Assembly: GCF_964355755.1 (NCBI RefSeq)
Contig: NC_092679.1
Location: 18,094,932 to 18,158,931 of the forward strand
Source of the DNA: Antedon mediterranea
Lineage: Eukaryota > Echinodermata > Crinoidea > Comatulida > Antedonidae
Reading direction: 5' to 3'
Length of the DNA: 64,000 nt
The position numbers and the translations under genes are program-made. Of the stretch, positions 10,248 to 21,233 are shown piece by piece (position 1 is the first letter of the stretch; each line of letters opens with the position of its first letter). Below the pieces are notes generated by a model. It did not search any database, was not told the DNA's origin, and saw only the letters and a list, made by a program, of their open reading frames with translations.

Positions 10248-11816
10248 TCAGAATGTGTTATTATACATTGCTTCAGACTTCTTCTCTTTTACATGTCCAT
10301 AGGCATATGCATATTCAGGGATAGCTTCAAATGTGGTTTGTGTTTTTTCAGTAGTTTCTTGTGCATCTTTTATTGGTAGAGATGTTTGGTAGACAGGGGA
10401 TTCTCCCACCTCTAAATATATTGCAGTTTGGGCTGGTTGGTTAGAATTTGCATATGCATATGAATATTCATGATCTTTATTCAACATGGCACTGTGATGA
10501 CAACGAATCATATTCTGGTGTGAAAGAGTTTGTAATGAGGTTTGTTCTGTGGATGAAACATTTGGTACTATATATTCTGATGGCATTAGCTCCACCACTT
10601 CATCTGTTTTGGTGAAATCATCTGGACTACACTGAGTTGACATGTCTTTACTTCTACACATTTTTTTCGCTTTATTTTGTTTAGTTTTAGAGATTCTATA
10701 GATAATTATTGCTATAATGATAATGAGTATTAAAGCACATGCACAGATGATGTATACATAGACTGATGTGTGCCTACTGATAGTACTGATAGAGGTAACT
10801 TCTTCATCTGTCTCATTTTGTTTACCACTGTTTGTCTGGCTGCAGTTATTGTCATTAGTGTTATCAGGTTGTATCACATATGAATCTGATCCATGTACAT
10901 CATTAGGAGATGTCACATGACATGTCAGTAGGCTGGCAATCATTCCATCAGTGATGTTCAAGTTGAGTTGTGATGTGTTGCCCAGTTGACCTGTATTGTT
11001 CATTGTTCAGTTGTATTTGTATTCTGGACAACTGTGTCCAGTCTTGCAGTTGAATGAGGATAACTTTCCAACTTTAGAATTGCCACATGTAACAATTGTC
11101 ACTTTTATCTGAACATTTATTAATACTTTGCAGATTCCCTTTTCTAGGTCTTCAATGTGGTGTTTCCCCTGATTTGTCACATTTAAGATACATGCAAAAT
11201 ACAATAGATTTAACTTTTCTTCAACTAAAAACTCATTTTCTAAACTCAGGTGAGTTGCATTTTTGATTGATTTTATTTTTATCACAGAAATATTTTTGTT
11301 AACATTCCATTGCAGTTCTTGAGAATCAGTAGGAAATTCTTCAATGATTTTTGAGGTACAGTACAAAATCAGCAAACCTCCAACCATGTAAAATTCTTTA
11401 TTTGACTTTGAGTGACAAGTTGGTGTAGTAAAGGCAACCACATTAAGTACAGCAGGCTTGGAAGTCTTCAAAATGATGTTTGAACTATTGATGGCATGGC
11501 AGCTGTACTCCCCAGAATCTAACAATGTAACTTCTGGTGTATTGAGTTTACATGAGTCGGTCTCCTCATCAAAATCTACTTGTATCTTACTTGTTCCAGG
11601 ATGTAGAGTCTTGCTGTTATGTTTCCAAAAACAAGTCAAAGCTGGTTTCCAATCTGAAAACACACAAAGGAATTCAGCTGTTCCTTCTTCTAGAATATTC
11701 TTATCTTTTGGTTCATAAAGAAGATGAAGATCAAAGCTAAATGCAAAACTCAGCAGTAAAACGATGATTAAACTTAAAAGATTTCTTGACACCGATTTCT
11801 GAAACATGTTGACCAT
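10248..11816 (-). pseudogene. Ig-domain receptor B with one nonsense codon
   Basis: This is one continuous frame of about 522 codons except for TGA at 11007-11009. Receptors A and C have TGG (Trp) there, in the CKYNW motif, the core Trp of the third Ig domain. Before the stop are a signal peptide and two Ig-like domains nearly identical to receptor C. After it come the rest of domain 3, a membrane segment (YVYIICACALILIIIIAII), and a tail shared with receptor A: CSPDDF, SEYIVP, a YSYAYAN cluster, YLEV, SPVYQTS, YAYAYGHV and MYNN. No frameshift accompanies the stop, so the change is recent, polymorphic or a sequence error. If translated as is, the 269-residue product would be a secreted two-Ig protein. 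The TM/tail part alone has a downstream Met but no signal peptide. Confidence 0.8.
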
Positions 11817-12110
11817 TCAAGAAATCAATTTATAAATTCATTGCTTGCAAACTATAAAATTAATGTACTTTCATATTATGTATTATATAGCAAGATTGTT
11901 TCCTGGTCAAAGACGTTTCATCCAACGAAGGAATGAAAAAGTAATTGTACATTGTGAAATTGTCAGTTTTCGTTTCATTTTCATATTTGCTTTAATAGCA
12001 ATAGGTTGGCCAATAAATCATTGCACTGATTGACAGTGATTGATAGGGAATGTGATGATAGGTGAATACAATTTAGCTATAAAAATGATGTGCATGTGTG
12101 GGGCATAATT
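11817..12110. promoter_or_regulatory. Upstream region of receptor B, duplicated upstream of receptor C
   Basis: The roughly 290 bp upstream of B's start are almost identical to 14682-14975 upstream of C, so both genes probably inherited the same promoter. I cannot define a TATA box or start site with confidence. Confidence 0.45.
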
Positions 12111-13076
12111 TAGAACATTAATTTAAAGTACAACAAATAAATTCAAATCTCCTTGTTCAAACTGGTGATGTAGTATGTGTTAAATGAAAGGGAATATTTT
12201 TCATTAACTGCTGATACTGTACACTAATTCACTCAGTTTCCCCTTCACAAGAATCAGTAAATACAATATTTCAAACAAATTTCTGTGATGTATTTATTAG
12301 ACAGCTATTTACATTGAGCAAAAAACATATTTTTTAGAATCGTCTGATTATAGCGTGGACCAAATACAGTAGTAACTTGTAAACAGTGGTGTAACGGCTA
12401 TAAGCACTCACTGGCTAAACCCAGGGGTACTGGAGCTTACAGGCCCCTGACCTAGGTCCAGAGTAAAAAACAGGCATTAGAATATGTTCAGCGTTGGCGG
12501 GCCACTTAGGGTCCTTAAACCAGGGGCCTTATGCCTCTACTTTATGCCACTTCTTGTAAATTGTATAAATAATAATATAATAATATAATGATAATAGGTA
12601 TGAGAAATATACCCAGACCATTCAGAACAAAACGCTATTTGCAAACAATATCAAGCAGCCTTGTTGCATAATGTTGCCTAAAATAATTTTAGTTATATAT
12701 ATAAATAATTAATAATAATTTAATTTTTTTAGTTCCTATGTAAATTTATAGTGTACAACACAATTTTTTGGGATTTTGAATGGTATCACAAGCAGTAAAA
12801 TACAGCTATTATTTCTTTATAAATCAACTTTGATTAGCATTAACTTAAATGTTCTGCCCACCTAATTACTACCGGTATTTACATGTCATTGACGACTAAA
12901 ACTCATTAAGCATGTATCCCAAATTAGTATTGCATACAGGATCACAGAGTATAATGTTTGTGATGTTGTAAAATAATGAACTACAGTATACAACTAGTGA
13001 ATTGATCATGGAAAAGTTGTCATTCATTGCATAAAATGATATAATACATGCATTTTAGAGCATAGTAGTAGCTAAT
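12111..13076. other. Intergenic between receptors B and C
   Basis: Apart from the repeat at 12387-12552, I see only AT-rich sequence, including the 3' flank of receptor C. Confidence 0.4.
12387..12552. mobile_element. hAT-like MITE, degraded
   Basis: It begins CAGTGGTGTAACG and its reverse complement shares blocks (aaggcccctggtt, ctaagtggccc, ccaacgc) with the better preserved element at 30011-30158. No clear target duplication is visible. Confidence 0.5.
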
Positions 13077-14681
13077 TTATTCTGATGAGTTTTGTTCTGG
13101 AGTGTCACTGTTCAGTGTGAAATAAAAGACATTTTTCGGAACAGGATTAACCATTTCATCATTCATGCTCTGAGAAGGGTTTGACAATTCCGTACTGTAT
13201 GAATTAGTTTCTAAAGAATCCAGTGTAAAATAAAACACACCAGCTGCATCCGTCTGTCTATCTAGGTTTATGGACCCTATGGCATTATTATTGTTTGCAG
13301 AGCTGGCGTATGCGTGTTCTGTTGTACCAGCATCCTCAAATGTGGATGACTTTCCAAAATCGTTATCGTGCATAAATGATGATAAACTTCTAACAGGAAA
13401 GGCAGATGTAGGAGCAGCTGATACAAAGGATATGTCGCTTGTGGTGAAGGTTGATGGAGTAACTAAAGGGTTGTCTGGTATAACTGCATACATGGCACTA
13501 CCAGAATAGTTTTCTGCTAAAATACTATTGCCTTCATTGGGGGAAAGAGAAGGTATTTTAGTAACAGAATAAGTGATGCAACATGGAAAATGTTTATATG
13601 ATTGGTAGATACCAACACTAATGAGTGACAATACAACAAAGGTTGTTGAAACAGAGATAGCGACAACAAGATAAACTGAAGTAACTTCTTCATTTGTCTC
13701 ATTTTTTTTACAACTGTTTGTCGGACTGCAGTTATTGTCATTAGTGTTATCAGGTTGTATCACGTATGAATCGGATCCATGTACGTAATTAGAAGATGTC
13801 ACATGACATGTCAACTGACTGCCAATCATTTCATCAGTGATGTTCAAGTTGAGCTGTGATGTGTTGTCCAGTAGATTTGTATTGTTCATTGTCCAGTTGT
13901 ATTTACATTCTGGACAATAATGTCCAGTCTTACAATGAAAAGAGACTGTCTTTCCAACAGAAATGCTAGATGCAACAATTGTCACATTTGTCCGAACATA
14001 TTTTATTGATATTTTGCAGTTCTTATTTTCTGAATCTTGTAAATTTGTCACATTCAAGATACAAGCAAATTGCAATTTATTTAACTTTTCTTTGACTAAA
14101 AACTCATTTTCTAAACTCAAGTGGGTTGCATTAGTTGTTGACTTTGTTTTTATAAAAGAAATATTTTTGTTAACATTCCATTCCAGTCTTTGAGAATCAG
14201 TAGAAATTTCTTCAATAATTTTTGAGGTACAGTACAAAATTAGCACATCTCCAACCATGTAAAATTCTTTATTTGATTGACAAGTTGGTGTAGTAAAGAC
14301 AACGACATTGAGTACAGCAAGCTCAGAAGACTTTAGAATGATGTTTGAACTATTGATGGCATGGCAGCTGTACTCTCCAGAATCTAACAATGTGACTTCT
14401 GGTATACTGAGTTTACATGAGTCAGTCTCCTCATCAAAATCTACTTGAATCTTACTAGTTCCAGGATGTAGCGTCTTGCTTTTATGTTTCCAAAAACAAG
14501 TCAAATCTGGTTTCCAATCTGAAAACACACAAAGAAATTCAGCTGTTTCTTCTTCTAGAATAGTCTTATCTTTTGGTTCATAAAGAAGATGAAGATCAAA
14601 GCTAAATGCAAAATTCAGCAGTAAAATGATGGTTAAACTTAAAAGATGTTTTGACGCAGATTTCTGAAACATGTTGACCAT
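13077..14681 (-). CDS. Ig-domain receptor C with ITIM-like tail
   Basis: This is an intact single-exon frame of 534 residues. The signal peptide spans about 1-28. Three Ig-like domains follow: C51/W64/C106 (with DSGEYSC), C151/W168/C207 and C250/W263/C292, with many N-x-S/T sites. The membrane segment is about 335-358, followed by a Cys pair. The tail of about 175 residues carries VFYFTL twice (Tyr484 and Tyr520). Both match the ITIM consensus [SIVL]xYxx[LVI], which in known receptors recruits SH2 phosphatases when phosphorylated. SAMYAVI (Tyr398) and EHAYAS are other tyrosine sites. The ectodomain is nearly the same as receptor B up to the EEVTS residues just before the membrane, where similarity ends abruptly. 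An inhibitory partner of B is therefore likely but not shown. Confidence 0.85.
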   Translation of the reverse strand: MVNMFQKSASKHLLSLTIILLLNFAFSFDLHLLYEPKDKTILEEETAEFLCVFSDWKPDLTCFWKHKSKTLHPGTSKIQVDFDEETDSCKLSIPEVTLLDSGEYSCHAINSSNIILKSSELAVLNVVVFTTPTCQSNKEFYMVGDVLILYCTSKIIEEISTDSQRLEWNVNKNISFIKTKSTTNATHLSLENEFLVKEKLNKLQFACILNVTNLQDSENKNCKISIKYVRTNVTIVASSISVGKTVSFHCKTGHYCPECKYNWTMNNTNLLDNTSQLNLNITDEMIGSQLTCHVTSSNYVHGSDSYVIQPDNTNDNNCSPTNSCKKNETNEEVTSVYLVVAISVSTTFVVLSLISVGIYQSYKHFPCCITYSVTKIPSLSPNEGNSILAENYSGSAMYAVIPDNPLVTPSTFTTSDISFVSAAPTSAFPVRSLSSFMHDNDFGKSSTFEDAGTTEHAYASSANNNNAIGSINLDRQTDAAGVFYFTLDSLETNSYSTELSNPSQSMNDEMVNPVPKNVFYFTLNSDTPEQNSSE

Positions 14682-14975
14682 TCAAGAAATCAATTTATAA
14701 ATTCATTGCTTGTTAACTATAAAATTAATGTACTTTTTGAGTTTCATATTATGTATTATATAGCAAGATTGTTTCCTGGTCAAAGACGTTTATCCAACGA
14801 AGGAATGAAAAAGTAATTGTACATTGTGAAATTGTCAGTTTTCGTTTCATTTTCATATTTGCTTTAATAGCAATAGCTTGGCCAATAAATCATTGAACTG
14901 ATTGTCAGTGATTGATAGGAAATGTGATGATAGGTGAATACAATTTAGCTAGAAAAATGATGTGCATGTGTAGGG
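14682..14975. promoter_or_regulatory. Upstream region of receptor C, shared with receptor B
   Basis: This is nearly identical to 11817-12110, with small indels. Similarity ends at about 14975, marking one edge of the B/C duplication. Confidence 0.45.
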
Positions 14976-15402
14976 CATGGATGAAATTAAACTGTTGGGT
15001 GTGTGAGTGGTTGTGGAATAGGGCTTTTAGGGTGGGGGCAACGTTTATTGGTGGAAGGCATTATTTTTTGTTGGTGTAAAATTCTAATGGTAGATAAAAC
15101 ACCCTCAATAAAATTATGTAATAATATATGGTATTTATTCAAGAACAGGGGATTTAGGTGAAGGGTTGCTAATGACATCTCGCATTTCAATCTTGCTTCT
15201 AGTTCGTAGACTATGTTTCGAAATAATGACTCAAATAAACAATAGTTTCAACTACTGTACTTAATTTTATTGAAACTATAATGTTATTAAATGAAAGTAT
15301 TTCATACATATTTATTAAAACTTTATACACGTTTATACACAATTTTTACTTAATCTCAAATAATACAAAAGTTTGATTTGGGTCAATGATTAAGTATAGA
15401 CT
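14976..15402. other. Intergenic, nothing recognised
   Basis: AT-rich; probably contains the 3' untranslated region of receptor D. Confidence 0.35.
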
Positions 15403-16575
15403 TTATACAGCTTCTCCTTCTTGATTTACACTTATTTTTATTGTTTCTGTACCTGTCCTAGTAACCTTTTTTTTAGGTGTTAAGCCAGGAAGATAAAATT
15501 TTGCAGAATGCTTTAACTTAATTTTGCCAATAAAAACTGCAACTATAGTAAGACAAACAATGCATCCTATTGTTACTGGTAATATTACAATCAGATTTGT
15601 TGTTTCTTTGTTCACTGAATTTTGTTCCAATTGTGTTGAAATCTTATTAATTGTTTTTTGATGATTTACATTTAGGATATATGTAGCATTTCCCGTAGCA
15701 AAATATTTAGAAGCAATGCAAGTTGTATGACAATCGTTCATTTTTTTTGTTATATTGTTGATTCTATTGTCAGAGATTTTGAAATTGTTTTTTACGTCAT
15801 TATTGCAGTTTTCAAACATCCATTGGTACGAAACATCTTCAAAATGTTCTTTTATATTGCATGTTATACTATTGTATTTGAAATCTGGCGTAATATGCAC
15901 ATGAAGTTGATTAGTGATGTTTAACGGTTTTGTAGTACACACACGTGGAACTTGTTCTCCATTCGCCGTCATCATGCATTTATAATCGTCACCGTGTTTC
16001 ATCATAGAAGCTGGAAATATTGCAGATAATGTTGTGTATTCTGTATTTTCCAACAAATTCAATTCTGCTCCTTCAGGAATATCGAGCCATTCCATTTTAA
16101 AGTCCCCTCTAGTTTCAGAAGTACATGATATTACCACATCTTCACCATCAATGTACATATCACTAGATAGGCTACAGTACGGATATTGTCTATCTGCTAC
16201 ATCATGAACAGTTAATTTACCTGCTTTGGACTTGGCTATAATGTCTGTTCCATATAGTACAACACATTGATAATTTCCTTCATCTGACATTTTAACGTCT
16301 GAAATCTCCAGAATTACATTTCTCCTATCAACATCAAACCTCTCTTTATCATTGTAGTCCGGGGTGAAAAGAGCTCCGTCTTTCCACCAGTTGAATGTTA
16401 TTTGGTTTAGGTCTGCTAATTCTCCATGCAGGATGCATATCAATTTAACATTACTGTGTTTATAAGCTTGAATATCTTCTGGATGGAATGCAATAGTGAC
16501 ATCCACACAGAGACTTTTTGAAATTAAAATGTAAAAGTAACACAAAACCACTACAACCTGCTTTATTGAAGCCAT
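15403..16575 (-). CDS. Ig-domain receptor D with short tail
   Basis: This is an intact single-exon frame of 390 residues. The signal peptide is about 1-23. Ig-like domains are C47/W63-64/C104 (with DEGNYQC), C151/W163/C200 and C239/W252/C286. The membrane segment spans about 327-349 and has no charged residue. The cytoplasmic tail is only about 40 residues, with one tyrosine (FYLPG) and no ITIM or ITAM match. It is clearly diverged from A-C in sequence but has the same three-domain plan and orientation. It may signal through a partner or act as a decoy; the sequence does not decide. Conserved Cys/Trp positions make the Ig call firm. Confidence 0.85.
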   Translation of the reverse strand: MASIKQVVVVLCYFYILISKSLCVDVTIAFHPEDIQAYKHSNVKLICILHGELADLNQITFNWWKDGALFTPDYNDKERFDVDRRNVILEISDVKMSDEGNYQCVVLYGTDIIAKSKAGKLTVHDVADRQYPYCSLSSDMYIDGEDVVISCTSETRGDFKMEWLDIPEGAELNLLENTEYTTLSAIFPASMMKHGDDYKCMMTANGEQVPRVCTTKPLNITNQLHVHITPDFKYNSITCNIKEHFEDVSYQWMFENCNNDVKNNFKISDNRINNITKKMNDCHTTCIASKYFATGNATYILNVNHQKTINKISTQLEQNSVNKETTNLIVILPVTIGCIVCLTIVAVFIGKIKLKHSAKFYLPGLTPKKKVTRTGTETIKISVNQEGEAV

Positions 16576-17578
16576 GATTTTGATTGAAATTTTATTTCAA
16601 ATTTTCCCACTCAAACTCATTTTTAAGTAGGGGGAGTGTGCATTTTTTATAGTTAAAAAAGCCATAAAAATATATCTAATTCTTTTTCCTTTACAGTATT
16701 CTTTCTATCTTCAAAATTAAATTTGCAATTTTTAATTATTTTTTGCAAATTACATTACAAATGTTTATATTTATTATTTTAACTACATAACTATTGTATT
16801 GGACGTGTGTATTTAATAATGGTATCAACCATCAACCAACCGTTTCTTTTCATGTGATAACATTGTTTGGTCCTGTGCCAGACTAAATATAGATTACAAA
16901 GCATTGATACACTTGAGCAAGTTCAAACTAGTTACTGCTAAATAGGCATATACAGTACAGTAGTTGCTAGAACTAATATGATCTTTATTGTTCGAGGTTC
17001 AAACTAAAAGTATTCTAATCTACTTTAATATATTTTATTAGGGGGTGGGGGTTCGTGTAAAATAATGATTAATATTCTTTGTGGTTATACCATGGACCTA
17101 TACATTTATAGGTCCATAGTTATATACACAGAATATTGTGGTTATACAGGATACTGTGGTTATCACACAGGGTGCTAAATTGCATAGTGCTACGAGTACA
17201 GATGATACTTTATTAATATCTGTTTATAGTGGTTGTTGTCAGTAACTATTTATTAAATTAAAGTTTAAAATTATTTGGCTAAAAAATGAGGTTATGGCTA
17301 TCTCTTTAATTAAGTGTGAAGCTGTACTGAATCATGTTAATTTTTAGACATATATTTATTAAAAATCTATAATATGAAGGATACTATATTACTATATATA
17401 AGCAGTTTTCTTTAATATTATCTTATTATATTGTTTGTTTGTTTGTATATCAAATTAATAGGTACTTGATTTTCTTGAGTTTTGATAGTTTGTAGACTTT
17501 AGCTGTTTTGGTCACTATATCTATGACCAAATATTGTGTGAAAATAAGGAAAGTATTGCTATAGTGAGTAATAATATA
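16576..17578. other. Intergenic upstream of receptor D
   Basis: No gene is seen. A small hairpin at about 17093-17121 (atggacctata / tataggtccat) is the only structure noted. Confidence 0.35.
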
Positions 17579-17823
17579 AGTTCCCTTTCGACAGTCCTTT
17601 TTTTCCTTTTCACTTCCTTGTTCTTTGTTATTCTTGTTTTCATGTCGGAATTAAATACAGTATATCAAATCAAATATTAGGAAGAACAAGGAAGAGTGAA
17701 ATAGCACAATTTCACTCTTCCCTGCTGGGAAGAATATAGGAAGAGAAAAATAAAGAGAAAGGCATCACTTCTTATGATTCATGCTGAAGTTTAAGTTCTT
17801 CATATGCTGAATCATTAAAAAGT

Positions 17824-18621
17824 TTATCTATATTGTTCATGTCTATCATTTTTTTTTTCGTCTTTCTTAGTTGCTTCTCCAAAATGATGTTCATCTTGTT
17901 TGCGGCTCTTTTCGTTGCTATCATCTAATCTATTTGATTTAACACCTTTTTCCTTTCTTCCATCATTTCTTTCCATGACATCATTCTCATTGTTTTCTAT
18001 ACTGTCATACTCTTTGCTGTTTCGTTCATTAATATCATCATCTTTCTTATTATTTAAGATCCCCATGATTTCATCCTCCAATGTCATCTCAGAGTTCCTT
18101 TGTGGAATCAATATTTCTTTCGCCTCACCCACTGGTAGATTACTTTTCGTCATCTTGTCTATTACACTGTAGGCCGGATCTGTAGTTTCCTCATACACAC
18201 TCTCTAGTGACTGCCTTCCTAATGTGCTCTTTGACAATGCTGGCATGCTACTTAAGCTCGGCAGCGGAGGAGGCAGCATCTCTGACATTTGCTGCGTAAC
18301 TGGCAGCGTGTTTATCGATGCAGAATCAAGAGCTTGCAAATTTATCGACACAGAATCAGAATTCTGTAGTGTATCACTGGTGAGATAACACCGGGGTATT
18401 GTTGTGTTCTGAAGAGTGTACGATCCAAAATTGGAATTAGAAGGGGAAATTAGTAGATGGGACGAATAGTTACGATTATTAAACATCAGTCCTTGATGAC
18501 TCATCATGTTTCTTTCATGTTCGTTGTATTTCAACTTGTAGAGAAATTTACAGCACATGAAAATGATCAATATTGCTAATAAAACTGCTATAATAATAAC
18601 GACAATTGGTATAAATTCCAT
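17824..18621 (-). CDS. Membrane-anchored tyrosine-tail protein, copy 1 (C-terminal frameshift)
   Basis: The frame encodes 265 residues. Met-Glu-Phe is followed at once by a membrane anchor (about 4-22), a Cys pair (FMCCK) and a basic stretch, so the N-terminus should face outside with practically no ectodomain. The tail has a PPPLP proline motif, VYEET, AYSVI and EYDSI. Compared with copies 2 and 4, a run of T on the plus strand (about 17850-17859) has 10 bases where the others have 9 (TTTTCTTTT). This shifts the frame in the Lys codons, so the product ends KNDRHEQYR and loses the SAYEEL site. The undisturbed stop remains at 17772-17774. A splice acceptor (TTACAG) lies 30 bp upstream of the ATG. 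The architecture resembles LAT-type adaptors; no sequence homology to them is claimed. Confidence 0.75.
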   Translation of the reverse strand: MEFIPIVVIIIAVLLAILIIFMCCKFLYKLKYNEHERNMMSHQGLMFNNRNYSSHLLISPSNSNFGSYTLQNTTIPRCYLTSDTLQNSDSVSINLQALDSASINTLPVTQQMSEMLPPPLPSLSSMPALSKSTLGRQSLESVYEETTDPAYSVIDKMTKSNLPVGEAKEILIPQRNSEMTLEDEIMGILNNKKDDDINERNSKEYDSIENNENDVMERNDGRKEKGVKSNRLDDSNEKSRKQDEHHFGEATKKDEKKNDRHEQYR

Positions 18622-18723
18622 TGTTTGACTTTTCTTTTTTCGGATACAACTCTGTAATTAATAAAAATGTAAAAAAGCTACATTCAATAAATAAATATAT
18701 TTAATTGTTCTACCTTCTCCATT

Positions 18724-18724
18724 G

Positions 18725-18785
<61 letters not shown>

Positions 18786-18790
18786 TATAT
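18724..18790. repeat. (TA)n microsatellite
   Basis: A pure TA tract in unit 1. Shorter versions occur at about 20667-20697 and 22777-22808 in units 2 and 3. Confidence 0.9.
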
Positions 18791-19109
18791 TAATACTACT
18801 TTTCTAATATTACTTTTCTAATTTCTTTTGTTTTCTGTAAGAAAATGTAAATTTATTTATAATTGTTCATTATTGTCCTAGTATAACAGTTAGGCCTACA
18901 GTAACATGTTAGTTTATATATTGTTTTTTATTTGTTTCTCCACACTCCAACAATTTAATGGAGTAATATAAAACATAAGGGGTTACCCCGGTGTACTAGT
19001 ACATCACAGCCACTGATCATTAACTGGGCCCTCTGGGAGACCAGTCTTTCAATGAAGAGGTCTCTCAGTATAAATATTAATAAATCAATAAATAATATAA
19101 ATAATTTAC

Positions 19110-19140
19110 CTTGTGATCAGATCTGTTGATTCCTTATATC
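19110..19140 (-). other. 31-nt putative 5' leader exon of copy 1
   Basis: It is bounded on the minus strand by TTCTTTTAG| and CACAAG|GTAAATTA. Spliced to the coding exon acceptor it places an in-frame TAA upstream of the ATG, so it is noncoding. Conserved in units 2 and 3. Confidence 0.5.
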
Positions 19141-19713
19141 CTAAAAGAATTACTTTGTGTTCTTTAAAACACGTTTTCTATTCCGAAGGTGTTTGCATCA
19201 TTCTTTTTCTTTCATGTTATGTATTTCTATTTTGGATTTGCATACTTTGTACCTGATAATATTGACTAATATCGATTTTGTAAAATTTTCGGTATGAGTA
19301 GTTTCTATCGGTTTGATAAAGATTTTTGTGTTTCTTCCTTGTTTCGTATAATTAAGTTTGGTTTTAATCAAATTGATAGTACGAACGAACTTGCGTTTGT
19401 TACCCCTAAACGTTAATATTCAAATGAAAAAAGTACAGAGACTAATACAAAAATAAATGTAATTAATTCAATAACATATTTATGACACAGGAGGGACACT
19501 TCTTTTTTTTTTTCTAAAGTATATATATCTGTTCGTTTTTGTTCAATGTAATATAAGTTCGTTTTCGACAGTCCTTTTTTTTCTTTTCACTTCCTTGTTC
19601 TTTGTAATTCTTGTTTTCATGTCGGAATTAAATACAGTATATCAAATCAATATTAGGAAGAACAAGGAAGAGTGAATATAGGAGGAGAAAAATAAAGAGA
19701 AAGGCATCACTAC

Positions 19714-20562
19714 TTATGATTCATGCTGAAGTTTAAGTTCTTCATATGCTGAATCATTAAAAAGTTTATCTATATTGTTCATGTCTATCATTTTCTTTTC
19801 GTCTTTCTTAGTTGCTTCTTCAAAATACTGTTCATCTTGTTTGCCGCTCTTTTCGTTGCTATCATCTAATTTATTCGCTATAACATCTTTTTTTTTTCTT
19901 CCATCATTTCTTTCCATGACATCATTCTCATTGTTTTCTATACTGTCATACTCTTTGCTGTTTCCTTCATTAATATCATCATCTTTCTTATTATTTAAGA
20001 TCCCCATGATTTCATCCTCCAATGTCATCTCAGAGTTCCTTTGTGGAATCAATATTTCTTTCGCCTCACCCACTGGTAGATTACTTTTCGTCATCTTGTC
20101 TATTACACTGTAGGCCGGATTTGTAGTTTCCTCATACACACTCTCTAGTGACTGCCTTCCTAATGTGCTCTTTGACAATGCTGGCATGCTACTTAAGCTC
20201 GGCAGCGGAGGAGGCAGCATCCCTGACATTTGCTGCGTAACTGGCAGCGTGTTTATCGATGCAGAATCAAGAGCTTGCAAATTTATCGACACAGAATCAG
20301 AATTCTGTAGTGTATCACTGGTGAGATAACATCGGGGTATTGTTGTGTTCTGAAGAGTGTACGATCCAAAATTGGAATTAGAAGGGGAAATTAGTAGTTG
20401 GGACGAATAGTTACGATTATTAAACATCAGTCCTTGATGACTCATCATGTTTCTTTCATGTTCGTTGTATTTCAACTTGTAGAGAAATTTACAGCACATG
20501 AAAATGATCAATATTGCTAATAAAACTGCTATAATAATAACGACAATTGGTATAAATTCCAT
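19714..20562 (-). CDS. Membrane-anchored tyrosine-tail protein, copy 2 (intact)
   Basis: This is an intact frame of 282 residues. The anchor spans 4-22 and is followed by Cys23-Cys24, a plausible palmitoylation site as in LAT and NTAL, and a basic KFLYKLK stretch. The rest is a hydrophilic, probably unstructured tail with proline motif PPPLP (117-121), VYEET (Tyr143), YSVI (Tyr151), YDSI (Tyr205), a Lys/Asp/Glu-rich part, and SAYEEL (Tyr273), which fits [SIVL]xYxx[LVI]. There is no catalytic domain. The ATG is the first in frame: the leader exon at 21203-21233 carries a stop in this frame. I infer a scaffold that docks SH2/SH3 proteins at the membrane. An unrelated fast-evolving membrane protein is the alternative. 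Confidence 0.8.
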   Translation of the reverse strand: MEFIPIVVIIIAVLLAILIIFMCCKFLYKLKYNEHERNMMSHQGLMFNNRNYSSQLLISPSNSNFGSYTLQNTTIPRCYLTSDTLQNSDSVSINLQALDSASINTLPVTQQMSGMLPPPLPSLSSMPALSKSTLGRQSLESVYEETTNPAYSVIDKMTKSNLPVGEAKEILIPQRNSEMTLEDEIMGILNNKKDDDINEGNSKEYDSIENNENDVMERNDGRKKKDVIANKLDDSNEKSGKQDEQYFEEATKKDEKKMIDMNNIDKLFNDSAYEELKLQHES

Positions 20563-20697
20563 TGTTTGACTTTTCCTTTTTCGGATACAACTCTGTAATT
20601 AATAAAAATGTAAAAAAGCTACATTCAATAAATAAATATATTTAATTGTTCTACCTTCTCCATTGTATATTATATATATATATATATAATATATTAT

Positions 20698-20884
20698 ATT
20701 GCACTTGCACTGATGAAGGGCTAGTGTTGCCCGAAAGCTCTGCTAACTTTTCTGGCTGTTTACTTTATCGTTTTGATTTAGCTTTTCGCTTTTTATTTTT
20801 GTATCTCCATTGAGATCCAGCCACTGATACCCACAGCATTGTCATTTTTTTCAGTAATTTGCCTTTGGATTTATATAATATATT
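20698..20884. repeat. Inserted repeat of about 190 bp in unit 2
   Basis: It is absent from unit 1 and flanked by repeats of TATAATATATTA, consistent with a target duplication. It includes tgatgaagggctagtgttgc and cccgaaagctctgc. Its family was not recognised. Confidence 0.6.
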
Positions 20885-21202
20885 AAATAATACTACTTTT
20901 CTAATATTACTTTTCTAATTTCTTTTGTTTTCTGTAAGAAAATGTAAATTTATTTATAATTGTTCATTATTGTCCTAGTATAACAGTTAGGCCTACAGTA
21001 ACATGTTAGTTTATATATTGTTTTTTATTTGTTTCTCCACACTCCAACAATTTAATGGAGTAATATAAAACATAAGGGGTTACCCTGGTGTACTAGTACA
21101 TCACAGCCACTGATCATTAACTGGGCCCTCTGGGAGACCAGTCTTTGACTGAAGTGGTCGCCCAATATAAATATTAATAAATAAATAATATAAATAATTT
21201 AC

Positions 21203-21233
21203 CTTGTGATCAGATCTGTTGATTCCTTATATC
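21203..21233 (-). other. 31-nt putative 5' leader exon of copy 2
   Basis: Sequence and splice signals are the same as at 19110-19140. Confidence 0.5.

Noticed and set aside
13270-13509. Plus-strand 79-codon frame within receptor C
   Set aside because: Antisense to an intact, conserved receptor coding region.
17900-18172. Plus-strand Ser/Leu/Phe-rich frames opposite the adaptor genes (also at 19775, 22028 and 23999)
   Set aside because: They are antisense shadows of the Lys/Asp/Glu-rich tail; conservation follows the minus-strand codons.
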